From Fastidiosipila sp964627125 (lineage in GTDB: Bacteria; Bacillota; Clostridia; Saccharofermentanales; Fastidiosipilaceae), in contig CAZVJQ010000006.1 of the NCBI GenBank assembly GCA_964627125.1, forward strand, positions 1 to 63,473: a stretch of 63,473 nt of DNA. The letters are read 5' to 3'. Shown piece by piece: positions 1-8,557 of this stretch. Below the pieces are notes generated by a model. That model was given only the letters and a program-made list of their open reading frames with translations. It was not told where the DNA came from and did no database searches. Every line of letters starts with the position of its first letter. Within the stretch, counting starts at the first letter, position 1. The position numbers and the translations under genes are program-made.

Positions 1-21
1 AATGGCTCTCGTTTCACTTCC

Positions 22-1353
22 CTACAACTGATTAACAACCCCTATAAACATAGGATTTCTTGCTTCAGTTAAAATTACAAATACAAATGGTCTATCTAAG
101 ATAAAATCTATTGTTTCCTCTTCAACAGGAGCTGCAGTAGTATCAACATCTAACTTAGTATAGCTAGCAGCTGTAACACCATCTTCATCAATAGCTACGC
201 GAGAAGACTGTATTGCTTTACTCAAGTATAATTGCCCACTATTTTCAGCTAAGCTAGAGAAATCTGCTATACCTGGAACTAAAATCTCATTCAATCCTAA
301 GCTTTCGAGATGCTGATTTAATTCTATTGTCTGCTCCACATCAAACTTAGGTAAACTCAAGTTAACTGTGCGATAGTTAAGCTCTTCTTTATTATTCAAG
401 AATGTAGAAAAACTTTCAGAATTTATTAAATCTTCAGGGCTAACACCTTCATCTGGCAAGATGAACAGCATTCTACCACCTTCTGCTTCCATGCTCTCTT
501 CAAGAACTGAGAAATTGTCTGCTACGTAGTATGGCGCATTGTACTTACTCTTATGCATGAAATCAACTTCCTGATCTTTATTCACACCATGGAAAATTTC
601 TTGAGTATTAGCTCCTTCATAAAATGAGTTTAACCAAGATGATTTATAGTAAACAGTAGAAACTAAACTTAGAATTGTATCAGCCTTAAAACCTTCTTTA
701 GATACAGCCTCCTCGAGGAAGTCACCAGTTTTTTCATTTAGCCAATCTTGTAGTTGTTTGTCATATTCCGGGTCACCCATATCACCAGAAAATGCATCTG
801 CAAAATATTGTTCCTCTAAAAAGTTCAAAGTCTCCTCTTTATATCCCAAAGATTCACTAGCTAAATTATTAGTCCATAATGAATTAGCTAATATACTCTC
901 ACTAACGCCATCATCTATATAACTGCTCAAGAATAAGGCTTGAGCTTCTTTTCTTAAGTTTTCTATACTTTCAGATTGAAGTAAATCTAATACTTCTTGA
1001 CGACTATTTCCACCTGTAGTTTCTGCTAACATAGATAGAGCCATATACAAGCTCATAGGAGAATAAACAATATTCTCACCTTCTTCTACTATGCTACGAC
1101 TAGTTTCAACAACAAAATCAATGTATCTGTCTGACACATCACCTGAATGAGCTAAAAACTCAGCTCTACTATCTGACCAATTTGCGTAAGCATCTTGAGT
1201 CATCTTATCCGCATCTGGATAATGTTCCATCTCTGGATACTTCGCACTTGCTAGTTCACTTGCTTCTAACTCAGAATCAGGAACTGTAAAATAACTACAG
1301 CTTGTACTGAGCAAGATAAGCACTGCAACGAGCATGCTTAAAACCTTCTTCAT
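22..1353 (-). CDS. Serpin-family protease inhibitor, lipoprotein
   Basis: Predicted surface-anchored serine (or cysteine) protease inhibitor of 443 residues. The N-terminus is a lipoprotein signal with lipobox LSTSC (Cys19), so it should be lipid-anchored outside the membrane. The body matches the serpin fold, including the early SPMSLYMALSML helix and a C-terminal RPFVFVI...NPMFIGVV block. The reactive-centre loop is visible at about residues 390-412 with hinge DEDGVTAASYT. Counting from hinge Gly392 (P15) places P1-P1' at Thr406-Ala407, a small-residue bait that would suit elastase- or subtilisin-like proteases (inference). An AGGAGG site lies 8 nt before the ATG. It appears monocistronic: a terminator closes the upstream exporter operon at 1477-1503. 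Function in this organism is unknown; protection of surface enzymes is plausible. Confidence 0.93.
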   Translation of the reverse strand: MKKVLSMLVAVLILLSTSCSYFTVPDSELEASELASAKYPEMEHYPDADKMTQDAYANWSDSRAEFLAHSGDVSDRYIDFVVETSRSIVEEGENIVYSPMSLYMALSMLAETTGGNSRQEVLDLLQSESIENLRKEAQALFLSSYIDDGVSESILANSLWTNNLASESLGYKEETLNFLEEQYFADAFSGDMGDPEYDKQLQDWLNEKTGDFLEEAVSKEGFKADTILSLVSTVYYKSSWLNSFYEGANTQEIFHGVNKDQEVDFMHKSKYNAPYYVADNFSVLEESMEAEGGRMLFILPDEGVSPEDLINSESFSTFLNNKEELNYRTVNLSLPKFDVEQTIELNQHLESLGLNEILVPGIADFSSLAENSGQLYLSKAIQSSRVAIDEDGVTAASYTKLDVDTTAAPVEEETIDFILDRPFVFVILTEARNPMFIGVVNQL

Positions 1354-1455
1354 TCCGACCGACCTCCTATTACTCTTATTTCTCTTTGTGATTTCATTAT
1401 ACTTCTTGATTTAAGTATAAATTATAACGAAATGAGCGTTGAAGGGGCTTAGGAG

Positions 1456-1469
1456 GCTTTGGCCAAAGC
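1456..1469. repeat. Perfect 14-bp palindrome GCTTTGGCCAAAGC
   Basis: The palindrome sits between the exporter terminator and the serpin gene, about 100 bp upstream of the serpin start. It shares the 12-mer GGCTTTGGCCAA with an inverted repeat at 5816-5831 upstream of the orphan ABC ATPase. It could be a protein-binding site for serpin expression; no function is known. Confidence 0.45.
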
Positions 1470-1476
1470 AAAAAAA

Positions 1477-1503
1477 GAAGTACCTAGAAAAACTAGATAC
1501 TTC
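1477..1503 (-). terminator. Rho-independent terminator of the ABC exporter operon
   Basis: Read on the minus strand, 11-nt arms GAAGTATCTAG and CTAGGTACTTC (one G-U pair) enclose a T5 loop and are followed by seven T residues. It lies 23 nt beyond the stop codon of the exporter gene ending at 1527. Confidence 0.85.
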
Positions 1504-1526
1504 CTTGATATTTATATATTGAAAAC

Positions 1527-3374
1527 TTAGTTCACGAACTGTGACTCGTAAAGATCCTTGTAAATACCATCTGCCTCCAAGAGTTCATCGTGTGTACCTT
1601 GCTCGGAAATCTCTCCTCCGCTGATAACTAAAATATTATCGGCATTTTGAATTGTGGATAGACGGTGAGCGATAACAAATGATGTTCTACCTTCAATAAG
1701 CTTGTTCATAGCATCTTGAATGAAGACCTCAGTTCTACTATCAACGTTAGATGTAGCCTCATCAAGAATTAACATTGACGAATCCAGTAACATCGCTCTA
1801 GCAATAGTTAGCAATTGTTTTTGCCCTTGTGACAAGTTAGATGCACTATCACTGATCATGGTGTCGTAGCCATCCGCTTGCGCATTGATGAACTCATCCA
1901 TGTAGGACGCTTCTGCCACTTTAACAATATCTTCCATCTTAGCATTTTCATCGCCATAAGCAATATTTTCAGTAACTGTTCCACCAAACAACCATGAATC
2001 TTGTAGAACCATTGCGAATGAACGACGCAGGCTCTTTCTTGTAATCATCTGAATGTCTATATCGTCAACCAAGATTTGTCCTTCTTGTGGGTCATAGAAA
2101 CGCATCAGTAAGTTAACGATTGTTGTCTTACCAGCACCTGTAGGCCCTACGATAGCTGTAAGTGTTCCTGGCTCTGCAGTGAAACTCAAGTTCTTAATTA
2201 TTGGAATTCCAGGTATATATGAGAAATTAACATTCCTAAATTCTACCTTACCAACAGCATCAGTCAGCTCAACTGCATCTGGATGGTCCGCAGGTTCAGA
2301 GTTCTGTTCGAGCAAGCTGTAAACACGTTCGGCAGCAGATGCAGCAGATTGTAACTCAGCAAAAATAGCAGCAATCTCATTTATAGGACCACTAAATCGT
2401 CTCGAATAGAGGACGAAGGCGGATAAACTACCAATTGTAAATCTACCATCTAATGTTAATAGAGATCCAAACAACGCCAATAGACCTAATGATAAGTTAC
2501 TAATTAAAGTAACTGATGGACCATTAAATGCACCTTGGTAATCCGCTGTATAGTAAGCATGAATCGAACTATTATTAACTTCATCAAATTCTTCAATGAA
2601 GAACTCTTCTTCACCGTATGAAGCAATTGTCTTTTGTCCGGATAAAATCTCTTCAACAAATGCATTCATTCTACCTAGCTCTGCAGAACGTCTACTGTAT
2701 AGAGGTCTAGTTTTATTCATTCTGTAAATAGTAAACCAAACGGTTATTGGCACCATCAATAAGAACATTAGAGCTAGTTCCCAGTTAATTACAAACATCA
2801 TGATTAAAGAACCTACAATAGTAATAGAGCTTCCTAGAATTCTTATAATATCGTTGTTTAGAGCTTGTCCAACTAAGTCCAAGTCATATGAAATTCTAGA
2901 AACTAAGTCACCTGCCTGGTGAGTATCAATATAGTCTAATGGTAATTCCACAATCTTATTGAATGTGTCTTGACGCATCTGCCCAACAGTTTTTTGAACA
3001 GTTCTAACTAGCACTCTAACTGATATATAGTCCAGGGCAAAAGCAGTCACATAAGACAATAACATCAGTATTACATTACGCCACACTGATGGAAGATTAA
3101 CATCTTCTGGGCGAATACCTATAGCATCAATAGCTAGTCCACTAAATCTAGGTCCTTGTAGAATTAACAAGTTTCCAACTACTAAAAGCCCCAAACTGAT
3201 TAAAAACCCTGGCCACTCATCTTTAATATAGTCCCAAGTTCTAACAATAACCATTCCATAATCTTTAGGCTTATCTCTATTTCCTCTTATTGGAGGGAGC
3301 AATAGAGGTTCTTTATTTGGATCTGTCTCATGTACGAGAACATTTCTCTTATCTCTTGTTTTAATTTTACTCAT
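1527..3374 (-). CDS. ABC exporter half-transporter, catalytically canonical subunit
   Basis: Type IV ABC exporter subunit of 615 residues: a six-helix transmembrane domain (about residues 55-345) followed by a nucleotide-binding domain with Walker A GPTGAGKTT (410-418), Walker B ending in catalytic Glu539 and switch His570. Its signature is degenerate, LSQGQ (514-518) instead of LSGGQ. The neighbour at 3380-5158 has the complementary pattern, so the two form a heterodimer with one consensus and one degenerate ATP site, as in TM287/TM288, BmrCD and LmrCD. The N-terminus has an extra 40-residue cytoplasmic segment. The genes are 5 bp apart and the ribosome binding site (GGGGAGG) lies in the end of the upstream gene. 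Such MarR-controlled pairs usually export drugs or peptides; the substrate cannot be read from sequence. Confidence 0.93.
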   Translation of the reverse strand: MSKIKTRDKRNVLVHETDPNKEPLLLPPIRGNRDKPKDYGMVIVRTWDYIKDEWPGFLISLGLLVVGNLLILQGPRFSGLAIDAIGIRPEDVNLPSVWRNVILMLLSYVTAFALDYISVRVLVRTVQKTVGQMRQDTFNKIVELPLDYIDTHQAGDLVSRISYDLDLVGQALNNDIIRILGSSITIVGSLIMMFVINWELALMFLLMVPITVWFTIYRMNKTRPLYSRRSAELGRMNAFVEEILSGQKTIASYGEEEFFIEEFDEVNNSSIHAYYTADYQGAFNGPSVTLISNLSLGLLALFGSLLTLDGRFTIGSLSAFVLYSRRFSGPINEIAAIFAELQSAASAAERVYSLLEQNSEPADHPDAVELTDAVGKVEFRNVNFSYIPGIPIIKNLSFTAEPGTLTAIVGPTGAGKTTIVNLLMRFYDPQEGQILVDDIDIQMITRKSLRRSFAMVLQDSWLFGGTVTENIAYGDENAKMEDIVKVAEASYMDEFINAQADGYDTMISDSASNLSQGQKQLLTIARAMLLDSSMLILDEATSNVDSRTEVFIQDAMNKLIEGRTSFVIAHRLSTIQNADNILVISGGEISEQGTHDELLEADGIYKDLYESQFVN

Positions 3375-3379
3375 CTTAA

Positions 3380-5158
3380 TTACCTAACCTCCCCAGCTGT
3401 AGTCGTAGAATTAACAGATTCCTCGTCTCCGATTCTGTTTCCACCTAATTGCATTCCAGCAATTTCAGCATATTCAGGAGAACTCTCAATTAGCTCATCG
3501 TGGGTACCAGCTGCTGCAATTCGACCATTCTTAACTACAAGAATATTTTCTGAATACATAATTGAGCTGACCCTTTGAGCAACGATAATTGAAGTAATAT
3601 TTGAGTACTTCTCTTGAATTGCACGCCTCAAGTTTGCATCAGTCTTGAAGTCCAATGCGCTAGATGAGTCATCCAGGATAAGAACTTCAGGGTCTCCGGA
3701 TAGAGCACGACTTAGTAGCACTCTTTGTTTTTGACCACCAGAAAGGTTAACACCTCTTGAAGCAAGTCTATGTTTCAAGCCACCTTCTTTTTCACTAATA
3801 AATTCAGTAGCTTGGGCATTTTCAATACCCTCATTTATATTTTCATCTGTAAATCCACGGCCAAAGTCAATATTACTTCTAATAGTTCCACCAAATAAGA
3901 AGTCATTTTGGAAGACTAGACCGAATTGCTTATGCAAGGCTTCACTAGTAATATTCTTAATATTAATTCCTCTATAAAGAATTTCACCCTTAGTAACATC
4001 ATATTGTCTTAATAACAATCTAATAATTGTACTCTTACCTGAACCTGTAGCTCCGATAAGTCCTAAGCCTTCACCAGGATAAATCTTAAAGGAAATATCC
4101 TCCAAATCTTCATTTGCACCAGTATATGTGAAACTAACATTTTTAAATTCAATCTCAGGAACACTAGGATCTGGCTCTGGAAGCACATCTACAACTGGTT
4201 TATGGATAATTTGATTCTTATCTTTATATGTATATAAGACTTCAGAAATACGTTCAGCACTTGTTCTTGCTCTTGTAAGAATATTGAACATACGGTTCAT
4301 GGTTAGTAGTGAGTTTGCAATTTGCAAGAAGTAACTCAAGAAGGCTGTAATAGTACCAGCTTGGGTAATTCCTTGACTTGCTAAATATGCACCAATTGCA
4401 ATAACTAATACTTGCCCTATATATAGAATCGTATTCAAGCTTGGCCCAATGATAGCCATGTGGTCAGTAACATCAACCTCAGCTGCTTTCAAATCCTCAT
4501 TAGTTACAGCATAACGGCCCTTTTCGTACTCTGTCTTGTCTAATGCCTTAGATACTCTTATACCTCTAATATTTTCACGAATAACTTGAACCATATCGTC
4601 ATTTACCTTTTGTAAATGTCTAAATTTAACCATTAAGCGATTAAAAACAGATCTAATAATAATAAAAATTGGAGGTACCATAACTAGCAATATTAGAGCT
4701 AGTCTCCAGTCCAACACGAAACAAAATGCCACACCACCGACGAATAGCATGATAGATCTAGAACCCATTCTTAATGAAGCACCTAAGAATCTATGCAAGT
4801 TATATGTATCTGTTGTAAGTCTAGTTTCTAATGATGAAACTGTAAGCTCATCGATTTGTCTTGCAGACAAGTTCATTGCACGTTCGAATAAATCATGTCT
4901 TATGTTCCTAATTGCGACTGCTGCTGTATATGAAGCCATTCTGTTAGCGACAATATTTCCTACCCATGCCACAAATGAAACAACTAGCATCACGATACCC
5001 CAGAAAATAATTCCTTCTCTGTTACCACTGATAACTAGTTCATCCAACATATATGCCAATATCGCGGGCAAAGCCAACTCCAGCAATGTTGCCGACATCT
5101 TAATAACAACATTCAACACTATCGCAGATGTATGCGGCTTAATATATTTTTCTACCAT
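3380..5158 (-). CDS. ABC exporter half-transporter, degenerate-site subunit
   Basis: Partner of the 1527-3374 exporter, 592 residues, with a transmembrane domain (about 10-300) and a nucleotide-binding domain. Walker A is GATGSGKST (369-377) and the signature is an intact LSGGQ (472-476). The catalytic Walker B Glu is replaced by Asp497 (LILDD) and the switch His by Gln528 (IIVAQR). Both changes are hallmarks of the non-hydrolysing site of heterodimeric exporters. It is first in the exporter pair, 36 nt downstream of the MarR repressor, and is probably co-transcribed with both. Confidence 0.93.
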   Translation of the reverse strand: MVEKYIKPHTSAIVLNVVIKMSATLLELALPAILAYMLDELVISGNREGIIFWGIVMLVVSFVAWVGNIVANRMASYTAAVAIRNIRHDLFERAMNLSARQIDELTVSSLETRLTTDTYNLHRFLGASLRMGSRSIMLFVGGVAFCFVLDWRLALILLVMVPPIFIIIRSVFNRLMVKFRHLQKVNDDMVQVIRENIRGIRVSKALDKTEYEKGRYAVTNEDLKAAEVDVTDHMAIIGPSLNTILYIGQVLVIAIGAYLASQGITQAGTITAFLSYFLQIANSLLTMNRMFNILTRARTSAERISEVLYTYKDKNQIIHKPVVDVLPEPDPSVPEIEFKNVSFTYTGANEDLEDISFKIYPGEGLGLIGATGSGKSTIIRLLLRQYDVTKGEILYRGINIKNITSEALHKQFGLVFQNDFLFGGTIRSNIDFGRGFTDENINEGIENAQATEFISEKEGGLKHRLASRGVNLSGGQKQRVLLSRALSGDPEVLILDDSSSALDFKTDANLRRAIQEKYSNITSIIVAQRVSSIMYSENILVVKNGRIAAAGTHDELIESSPEYAEIAGMQLGGNRIGDEESVNSTTTAGEVR

Positions 5159-5194
5159 TGATTTCCTCTTCCTTACTTTCTAAATACTAAAAAG

Positions 5195-5638
5195 TTATTC
5201 AAGTTCATCCAAGCTCTGAGAAACTTCTTCACTTGCACTTATAGCGATTCTCCTTAAGAATTTTGCAATTGTATCTTGCTCATCCTCAGTAAAATCATCT
5301 AGTAACACATGGTTCCAGTCCTCAAGATATTCCATAATCTTTTCATATGCTGTATGAGCTAATTCAGTTGGATATAAGAGTTTTCTGCGATTATCTTTAG
5401 GATCTACTTCTCTTGAAATAAAACCTAAATCGATTAATCTTGTCACTTGTCTAGCCACAGAACTCTTATTAACATAAATACTTCTAGACATTTCATCTTG
5501 AGTTAAGCCAGGTCTCCTGACAACATACAAGATATAACTTACCTGGAAACCAGATAGTCCAATATCTTTAAATTTACTGCCTCTATCTATGATAGAAGCT
5601 CTATAAATCCTATTTATATACTTTTGGATTCTCTCCAT
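5195..5638 (-). CDS. MarR-family transcriptional repressor
   Basis: Winged-helix regulator of 147 residues, the usual MarR length. The recognition region reads GLTQDEMSRSIYVNKSSVARQVTRL (about residues 64-88 in MarR numbering of the HTH), followed by a wing with DPKDNRRK. It heads the operon with the two exporter subunits and very probably represses that operon until a ligand binds. A 9-bp inverted repeat overlapping the promoter (5731-5752) is its likely operator. The ATG at 5638 is preceded by AGGAGA at good spacing. Confidence 0.9.
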   Translation of the reverse strand: MERIQKYINRIYRASIIDRGSKFKDIGLSGFQVSYILYVVRRPGLTQDEMSRSIYVNKSSVARQVTRLIDLGFISREVDPKDNRRKLLYPTELAHTAYEKIMEYLEDWNHVLLDDFTEDEQDTIAKFLRRIAISASEEVSQSLDELE

Positions 5639-5718
5639 CTAATTCTCCTATCGCTGTTAAGCAAAAAAATTTGCCTAATTTAGCTCGAGCATACTGCTTG
5701 AATTAATTGAACTATATT

Positions 5719-5752
5719 ATTTTATTAGACATTAGTTGCGAGTGCAACTAAT
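5719..5752 (-). promoter_or_regulatory. Promoter with MarR-type operator palindrome
   Basis: A perfect inverted repeat, ATTAGTTGC (5731-5739) and GCAACTAAT (5744-5752) around GAGT, lies 93 bp upstream of the MarR gene. On the minus strand it contains a -35-like TTGCAC (5742-5747), 17 bp from a -10-like TAAAAT (5719-5724). Repressor bound here would block polymerase, so autoregulation of the marR-exporter operon is the natural reading. Confidence 0.75.
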
Positions 5753-5815
5753 AATTTCAAGCTCTACATTTTGACTGAAATTCTACTAATTTTGGCAAAA
5801 GTTGTGGATGTTGTG

Positions 5816-5857
5816 CTTGGCTTTGGCCAAGAGAGAGGAATATATGACAGCTGTCAT
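5816..5857. promoter_or_regulatory. Two palindromes upstream of orphan ABC ATPase
   Basis: CTTGGC (5816-5821) and GCCAAG (5826-5831) form a 6-bp inverted repeat. Thirteen bases on, ATGACAGCTGTCAT (5844-5857) is a perfect 14-bp palindrome. Both lie 77-120 bp before the ATPase start at 5934 and look like transcription-factor sites. No matching regulator is adjacent other than the MarR gene, whose probable site is different. Confidence 0.5.
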
Positions 5858-5933
5858 GTCCAAGTAGTTATGCTTATGCCTAGTTGATTACACTCCCTTT
5901 ACGTAGAATTGTTGTCAGATGGAGGTAAGGAAT

Positions 5934-6620
5934 ATGCAAAATTTAGTTGAAGTTAAAGATTTAAAGAAAAACTACGGGAAGTTGGAAGTCTTGAAAGGAC
6001 TAAGTTTCACAGCAGGTCCAGGTGAGATTATCGCACTATTAGGCCGAAATGGAGCTGGTAAATCAACATTAATCAACATTCTAAATGATTTACTTAAGGC
6101 AAAATCAGGAGATGCAAAAATATTAGGTGTCAGCCCTTCTAATGCAAAAGCTAAAGAAGCAACAGGAACAATGCGCCAAAAGAGCATAGTCCTTAAGAAT
6201 CTAAAGGTTAAAGAAGTTTTAGAATTAGCTAGCTCTTACTACAAGAATGCAGCAAATTACGAAAACTTAATTAAAGAAACTAGAGTCGATGAATATGAAG
6301 ATAGGCTTATGCAAAATCTATCCGGTGGTCAGGCAAGACTAGTAAATTTTGCAATTTCACTTGCAGGAAATCCAGATGTTTTATTTCTAGATGAGCCAAC
6401 TGTTGGTATGGACGCTCCCACTAGGAGAATGTTCTGGGACAAGATTACAGCCTTGAAAAAAGAAGGTAAAACTATTTTTATTACTAGCCACCAATTAGAC
6501 GAATTAGAAGATATGGCATCTAGAATTTTGATTCTAGCAAATGGAGTTATTCAATTCGATGGTAGCTTAACTGACTTAAGAGAAGAGTTTGGCTCTGTGA
6601 CAATCACTATTACGACATAG
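5934..6620 (+). CDS. ABC transporter ATP-binding protein, ABC-2 type, no permease partner
   Basis: Stand-alone ATPase subunit of 228 residues. It has Walker A GRNGAGKST, signature LSGGQ, Walker B VLFLDEPTVGMD and switch His in ITSHQLDEL. The pattern is that of ABC-2 (CcmA/YhaQ/NatA-like) ATPases that drive drug, sodium or lantibiotic exporters. The start is placed at the ATG at 5934 because GGAGG (5921-5925) lies 8 nt upstream; an in-frame ATG at 5919 overlaps that site and lacks its own. Such ATPases are normally followed by a membrane subunit, but the next gene is on the other strand behind a terminator. The permease must be elsewhere or lost. Confidence 0.88.
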   Translation: MQNLVEVKDLKKNYGKLEVLKGLSFTAGPGEIIALLGRNGAGKSTLINILNDLLKAKSGDAKILGVSPSNAKAKEATGTMRQKSIVLKNLKVKEVLELASSYYKNAANYENLIKETRVDEYEDRLMQNLSGGQARLVNFAISLAGNPDVLFLDEPTVGMDAPTRRMFWDKITALKKEGKTIFITSHQLDELEDMASRILILANGVIQFDGSLTDLREEFGSVTITITT

Positions 6621-6699
6621 ACATTTCAAATCTATAAATGAATTTATATAAATAACTGCATACTTTAATACGCAGTTGTCTTCATACCATAAATAGTAA

Positions 6700-6731
6700 A
6701 AAATCCTTCTAGAAATTACTAGAAGGATTTT
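6700..6731. terminator. Bidirectional terminator between convergent genes
   Basis: Perfect 13-bp arms AAAATCCTTCTAG (6700-6712) and CTAGAAGGATTTT (6719-6731) with loop AAATTA. T-rich ends occur in both directions, so it can stop the ATPase gene on the plus strand and the uracil permease on the minus strand. Confidence 0.9.
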
Positions 6732-6755
6732 AAAAGCTTAAATTACTTTGCTTTA

Positions 6756-8231
6756 TTATTTATCTTTGCCGATACCGTTGCGTTCTTTTTCGATTTTGTT
6801 TAGTTCTTCAACGTATCTTCTGTGAGCTTCGTTTGCTTTGTCCAATGATGCTCTAAGAGCTTTCTCTTCTTCTTCTAATTGCTCTAATTCTCTATTTCTT
6901 ACTGAGAAGTCAACACCTGTACCTTCAGCTTCAGGCTCGTCGATGTTGTAAACATAATCATTACCTGGGATGATTAGGTTTAAGAAAATACCAATGATTG
7001 CTGCTATAGCGATTCCTGGCATATTGAATGATTCTGTAATTTGTAGACCATTTGGCATACCTAGAGCTGCTACGAAGATTGCACCTGCAATAATCATGTT
7101 TCTACTCTTACTGAAATCTACCTTATTTTCTACTAAGTTTCTAACACCTGTACTTGCGATCATACCGTAAAGGATAACTGATGTACCGCCGATAACTGCT
7201 GCTGGAATTGTTCTAATTAATCCACTAACTCCTGGGAAGAATGCTAGAACTAAAGCGAATACTGCTGCAATTCTCATGACTCTTGGGTCATATACTTTGG
7301 TCATAGCCATAACACCGATGTTCTCACCGTATGTTGTCATATCTGGTCCACCAAGTGCTGTTGAGAATGATGTTGCTAAACCGTCACCCATAAGTGTTCT
7401 GTGCAAGCCAGGATCCTTAACGTAGTTCTTACCTGTCATTGAGCTAATTGCTGTAATATCACCGATGTGCTCCATTAATGTAGCAAATGATATTGGAACC
7501 ATTATTGCTATTGCTTCCCAGTCGAATCTCATAACTTGAGCTCCTGAGAATGGGATATTAAATACTTGTTGATTTTGTAATGGTGAGAAATCTACTTCAC
7601 GCATTAGAAGTGCGATTATGTAACCGCCAATAATACCTAGCATTATTGGAATTACTTTTGTCATACCTTTACCAAAGACGTTGAAGAAAATAATTATTGC
7701 TAATGTTACTCCTGCGATTAACCAGTTTTGGCTAGCATTATCTATTGCGCTTGGTGCCAAGCTTATACCTATTGATATAATCATTGGTCCTGTAACTATT
7801 GGTGGGAAAAATCTCATGATTCTGTTTACACCAAATGCTCTGATTAGTCCAGCAATAACTAAAAAAATTATCCCTGACACAAAAATACCACCGTTTGCGT
7901 AAGCTAACATCTCTGTGTTTGGATGTACTCCGTCAATTAGTGGTGCGATTGCTGCGTAACCAGCTAAGAATGAAAATGAAGATCCTAGATATGCTGGAAC
8001 TTTTCCTTTAGTAGCGAAGTGGAAAATTAATGTTCCGGCTCCCGACATAAATAATGCCGTGGAAATATCTAGACCTGTTAACAGTGGTACTAGGACTGTT
8101 GCTCCGAACATTGCAAATAAATGCTGGAGACCTAATAAAATCTGTTGGCCCTTAGGTAATAGTTTAGATTCCCAAATCGGATCCACACCCATTACCAATT
8201 TTTTATCGACTGATTCAGTCTGTTTGCTCAT
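6756..8231 (-). CDS. Uracil/xanthine permease, NCS2 (UraA/PyrP) family
   Basis: Proton-coupled nucleobase importer of 491 residues with about 14 membrane segments. The family signature FSTALGGPDMTTYGENIGVMAMTK is present around residues 287-310, and GLQHLFAMFGATVLVPLLTGLD near the N-terminus (about 34-56) is typical of uracil permeases. The last 55-60 residues form an unusual hydrophilic tail with heptad-like charged sequence (RELEQLEEEEKALR, then EELNKIEKERNG), a likely cytoplasmic coiled coil absent from standard UraA proteins of about 430 residues. The 325-bp upstream region shows no obvious PyrR-binding attenuator. It appears monocistronic. Confidence 0.92.
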   Translation of the reverse strand: MSKQTESVDKKLVMGVDPIWESKLLPKGQQILLGLQHLFAMFGATVLVPLLTGLDISTALFMSGAGTLIFHFATKGKVPAYLGSSFSFLAGYAAIAPLIDGVHPNTEMLAYANGGIFVSGIIFLVIAGLIRAFGVNRIMRFFPPIVTGPMIISIGISLAPSAIDNASQNWLIAGVTLAIIIFFNVFGKGMTKVIPIMLGIIGGYIIALLMREVDFSPLQNQQVFNIPFSGAQVMRFDWEAIAIMVPISFATLMEHIGDITAISSMTGKNYVKDPGLHRTLMGDGLATSFSTALGGPDMTTYGENIGVMAMTKVYDPRVMRIAAVFALVLAFFPGVSGLIRTIPAAVIGGTSVILYGMIASTGVRNLVENKVDFSKSRNMIIAGAIFVAALGMPNGLQITESFNMPGIAIAAIIGIFLNLIIPGNDYVYNIDEPEAEGTGVDFSVRNRELEQLEEEEKALRASLDKANEAHRRYVEELNKIEKERNGIGKDK

Positions 8232-8557
8232 GGTCTTACCTCCTGAAGCTATTTTTTACTCAAACGGCTTTATTATGCATTTCTTTTTTATTCTTGTCTA
8301 TGTGCATTGTGCACATAATTCAAAGAAACTTTAAAATTAATTTCAAATTCAGTCGTTAATATCGGCTATATGGTCGGCTGTTGCTAATGTTAAGAGATTT
8401 AACAATTGTGAAAAAGTTTTTATTAAATATAGCAAAAAATATGGGAAGTAAGAATTAACTCACTTCCCAATATGGAGATTTAAATATACCTAATTAATTC
8501 CTTGTGAAATTTAACATGTTTCGCTGTTATCACATAAGTCTTCACTTTTTTTATTTT
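8232..8557. other. Intergenic region: uracil permease leader and glycosidase operon 3' end
   Basis: This 326-bp gap has no convincing gene. Next to the permease it holds a small inverted repeat, ATGTGCA (8300-8306) and TGCACAT (8310-8316), possibly an operator. Next to the glycosidase it holds a bulged hairpin at 8503-8534 and then the 50-nt terminator element at 8433-8482. Confidence 0.6.
8433..8482 (-). terminator. 50-nt terminator element, copy 1 (end of xyloside operon)
   Basis: On the minus strand arms TGGGAAGTGAG and CTTACTTCCCA (one G-U pair) enclose TTAATT and are followed by ATATTTTTT, a good intrinsic terminator. The whole 50 nt, including flanks, is identical to 28279-28328. It lies about 75 nt beyond the GH3 stop and should end the long xylA-to-GH3 operon. 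Confidence 0.85.

Noticed and set aside
8239..8435. PyrR attenuator or riboswitch before the uracil permease
   Set aside because: I see no PyrR anti-antiterminator motif or terminator/antiterminator pair, only a small inverted repeat at 8300-8316.
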